From Prosthecobacter sp. (lineage in GTDB: Bacteria; Verrucomicrobiota; Verrucomicrobiia; Verrucomicrobiales; Verrucomicrobiaceae): a DNA stretch of 52,874 bases. Location of the stretch: assembly GCF_014879935.1 (NCBI RefSeq), contig NZ_JACSRD010000199.1:1-52874 (forward strand), in the 5' to 3' direction. The translations under genes and the position numbers were made by a program. A model generated the notes under the pieces. That model was not told the DNA's origin. It worked only from the letters and a program-made list of their open reading frames with translations, and did not search any database. Shown here in pieces: positions 52,714 through 52,874 of the stretch. Each line of letters starts with the position of its first letter. The first letter of the stretch is position 1.

Positions 52714-52874
52714 CGCCGCCCATTCAGGATCACCGAAGGGGCTGTCCAGCGTGCTCACACTGTTCGTGTTCGCGCTGGTGCCGTTGATGGCGCTGTCGAG
52801 TTGGGCTTGGCTGATTTCGCCGGGTGGGCCTTGGGAGCCGTCGCTTCCATTGCTGCCATCGTTGCCGCGTGGGA
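52675..52874 (-). CDS. Collagen-like (Gly-X-Y) protein, C-terminal fragment
   Basis: The last 65 residues of a gene that enters from beyond the window end. It reads GNDGSNGSDGSQGPPGEI, then SQAQLDSAINGTSANTNSVS, then TLDSPFGDPEWAAVVEVV and a stop at 52675-52677. Gly-X-Y tails followed by an A-L-x-x-A-I-x-G-T-S-x-N motif and TLD.PF.DP are familiar from secreted verrucomicrobial proteins of unknown role. In those I remember, the ending after DP is a longer helix. Here the final dozen codons and the stop fall within a hairpin repeat, which may have replaced the native C-terminus. Confidence 0.7.
   Translation of the reverse strand, partial: PRGNDGSNGSDGSQGPPGEISQAQLDSAINGTSANTNSVSTLDSPFGDPEWAAVVEVVRLSSSRT

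Overview
The window reads as a metagenome-assembled contig from a Verrucomicrobiota bacterium, probably near the Verrucomicrobiaceae/Prosthecobacter group. From about 1.26 kb onward the DNA is GC-rich. It carries the lineage's usual repertoire: two DUF1501 proteins, a planctomycete-type cytochrome/DUF1549/DUF1553 protein, a PmoA-like (DUF6807) protein, a PVC-type propeller-HEAT-cytochrome c protein, five sulfatase genes and a giant multidomain secreted protein. The first 44 bases are an untrimmed Nextera library adapter with its index. Bases 45 to about 1100 are AT-rich and carry a Bacteroidota/Ignavibacteria-like PhoH gene, so the left end is either a misjoin or foreign DNA and should not be trusted as part of this genome.

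Layout. 1-1263: adapter, partial phoH, a tiny ORF and a junction zone. 1264-5375: metX, a nuclease-fold/bactofilin fusion and a GT-C-like membrane protein. 5406-8443: an esterase, a DUF1501 protein and a 42-bp x 8 tandem repeat. 8444-13999: an exported hypothetical protein, two sulfatases with matching C-terminal extensions, and two small genes between them. 14203-30447: one 5414-residue secreted M36 metallopeptidase-adhesin. 30451-33918: a cytochrome c protein and a PmoA-like protein. 34044-37268: a LysR regulator divergent from a metallophosphatase, then three small hypothetical genes. 37276-42011: a DUF1501/DUF1553 pair with a Phd/VapC-type toxin-antitoxin module between its members. 42090-48860: a sulfatase-fold pseudoenzyme, a beta-lactamase-family hydrolase, an M20 amidohydrolase, one intact sulfatase and one frameshifted sulfatase. 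48911-52319: a DUF4303 protein and a DUF4838-esterase pair. 52320-52874: hairpin repeats and the end of a collagen-like gene.

How the genes fit together. Nearly all of the large proteins have signal peptides and look extracytoplasmic. Sulfatases, esterases, DUF4838, DUF1501/1553 and the haem proteins suggest breakdown of sulfated, acylated polysaccharide. The giant M36 protein could bind or degrade surface or matrix protein. No formylglycine-generating enzyme, glycan importer or SusCD pair lies in the window.

The most unusual signal is the relation between small palindromic repeats and coding sequence. An identical 56-bp imperfect palindrome sits in the same frame and the same fold position in two divergent sulfatases. 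A second dispersed repeat appears to encode part of a sulfatase signal peptide. A third hairpin family supplies the last codons and stop of a collagen-like gene. Two further sulfatase-fold genes have decayed, one by loss of every active-site residue and one by a 10-bp tandem duplication.
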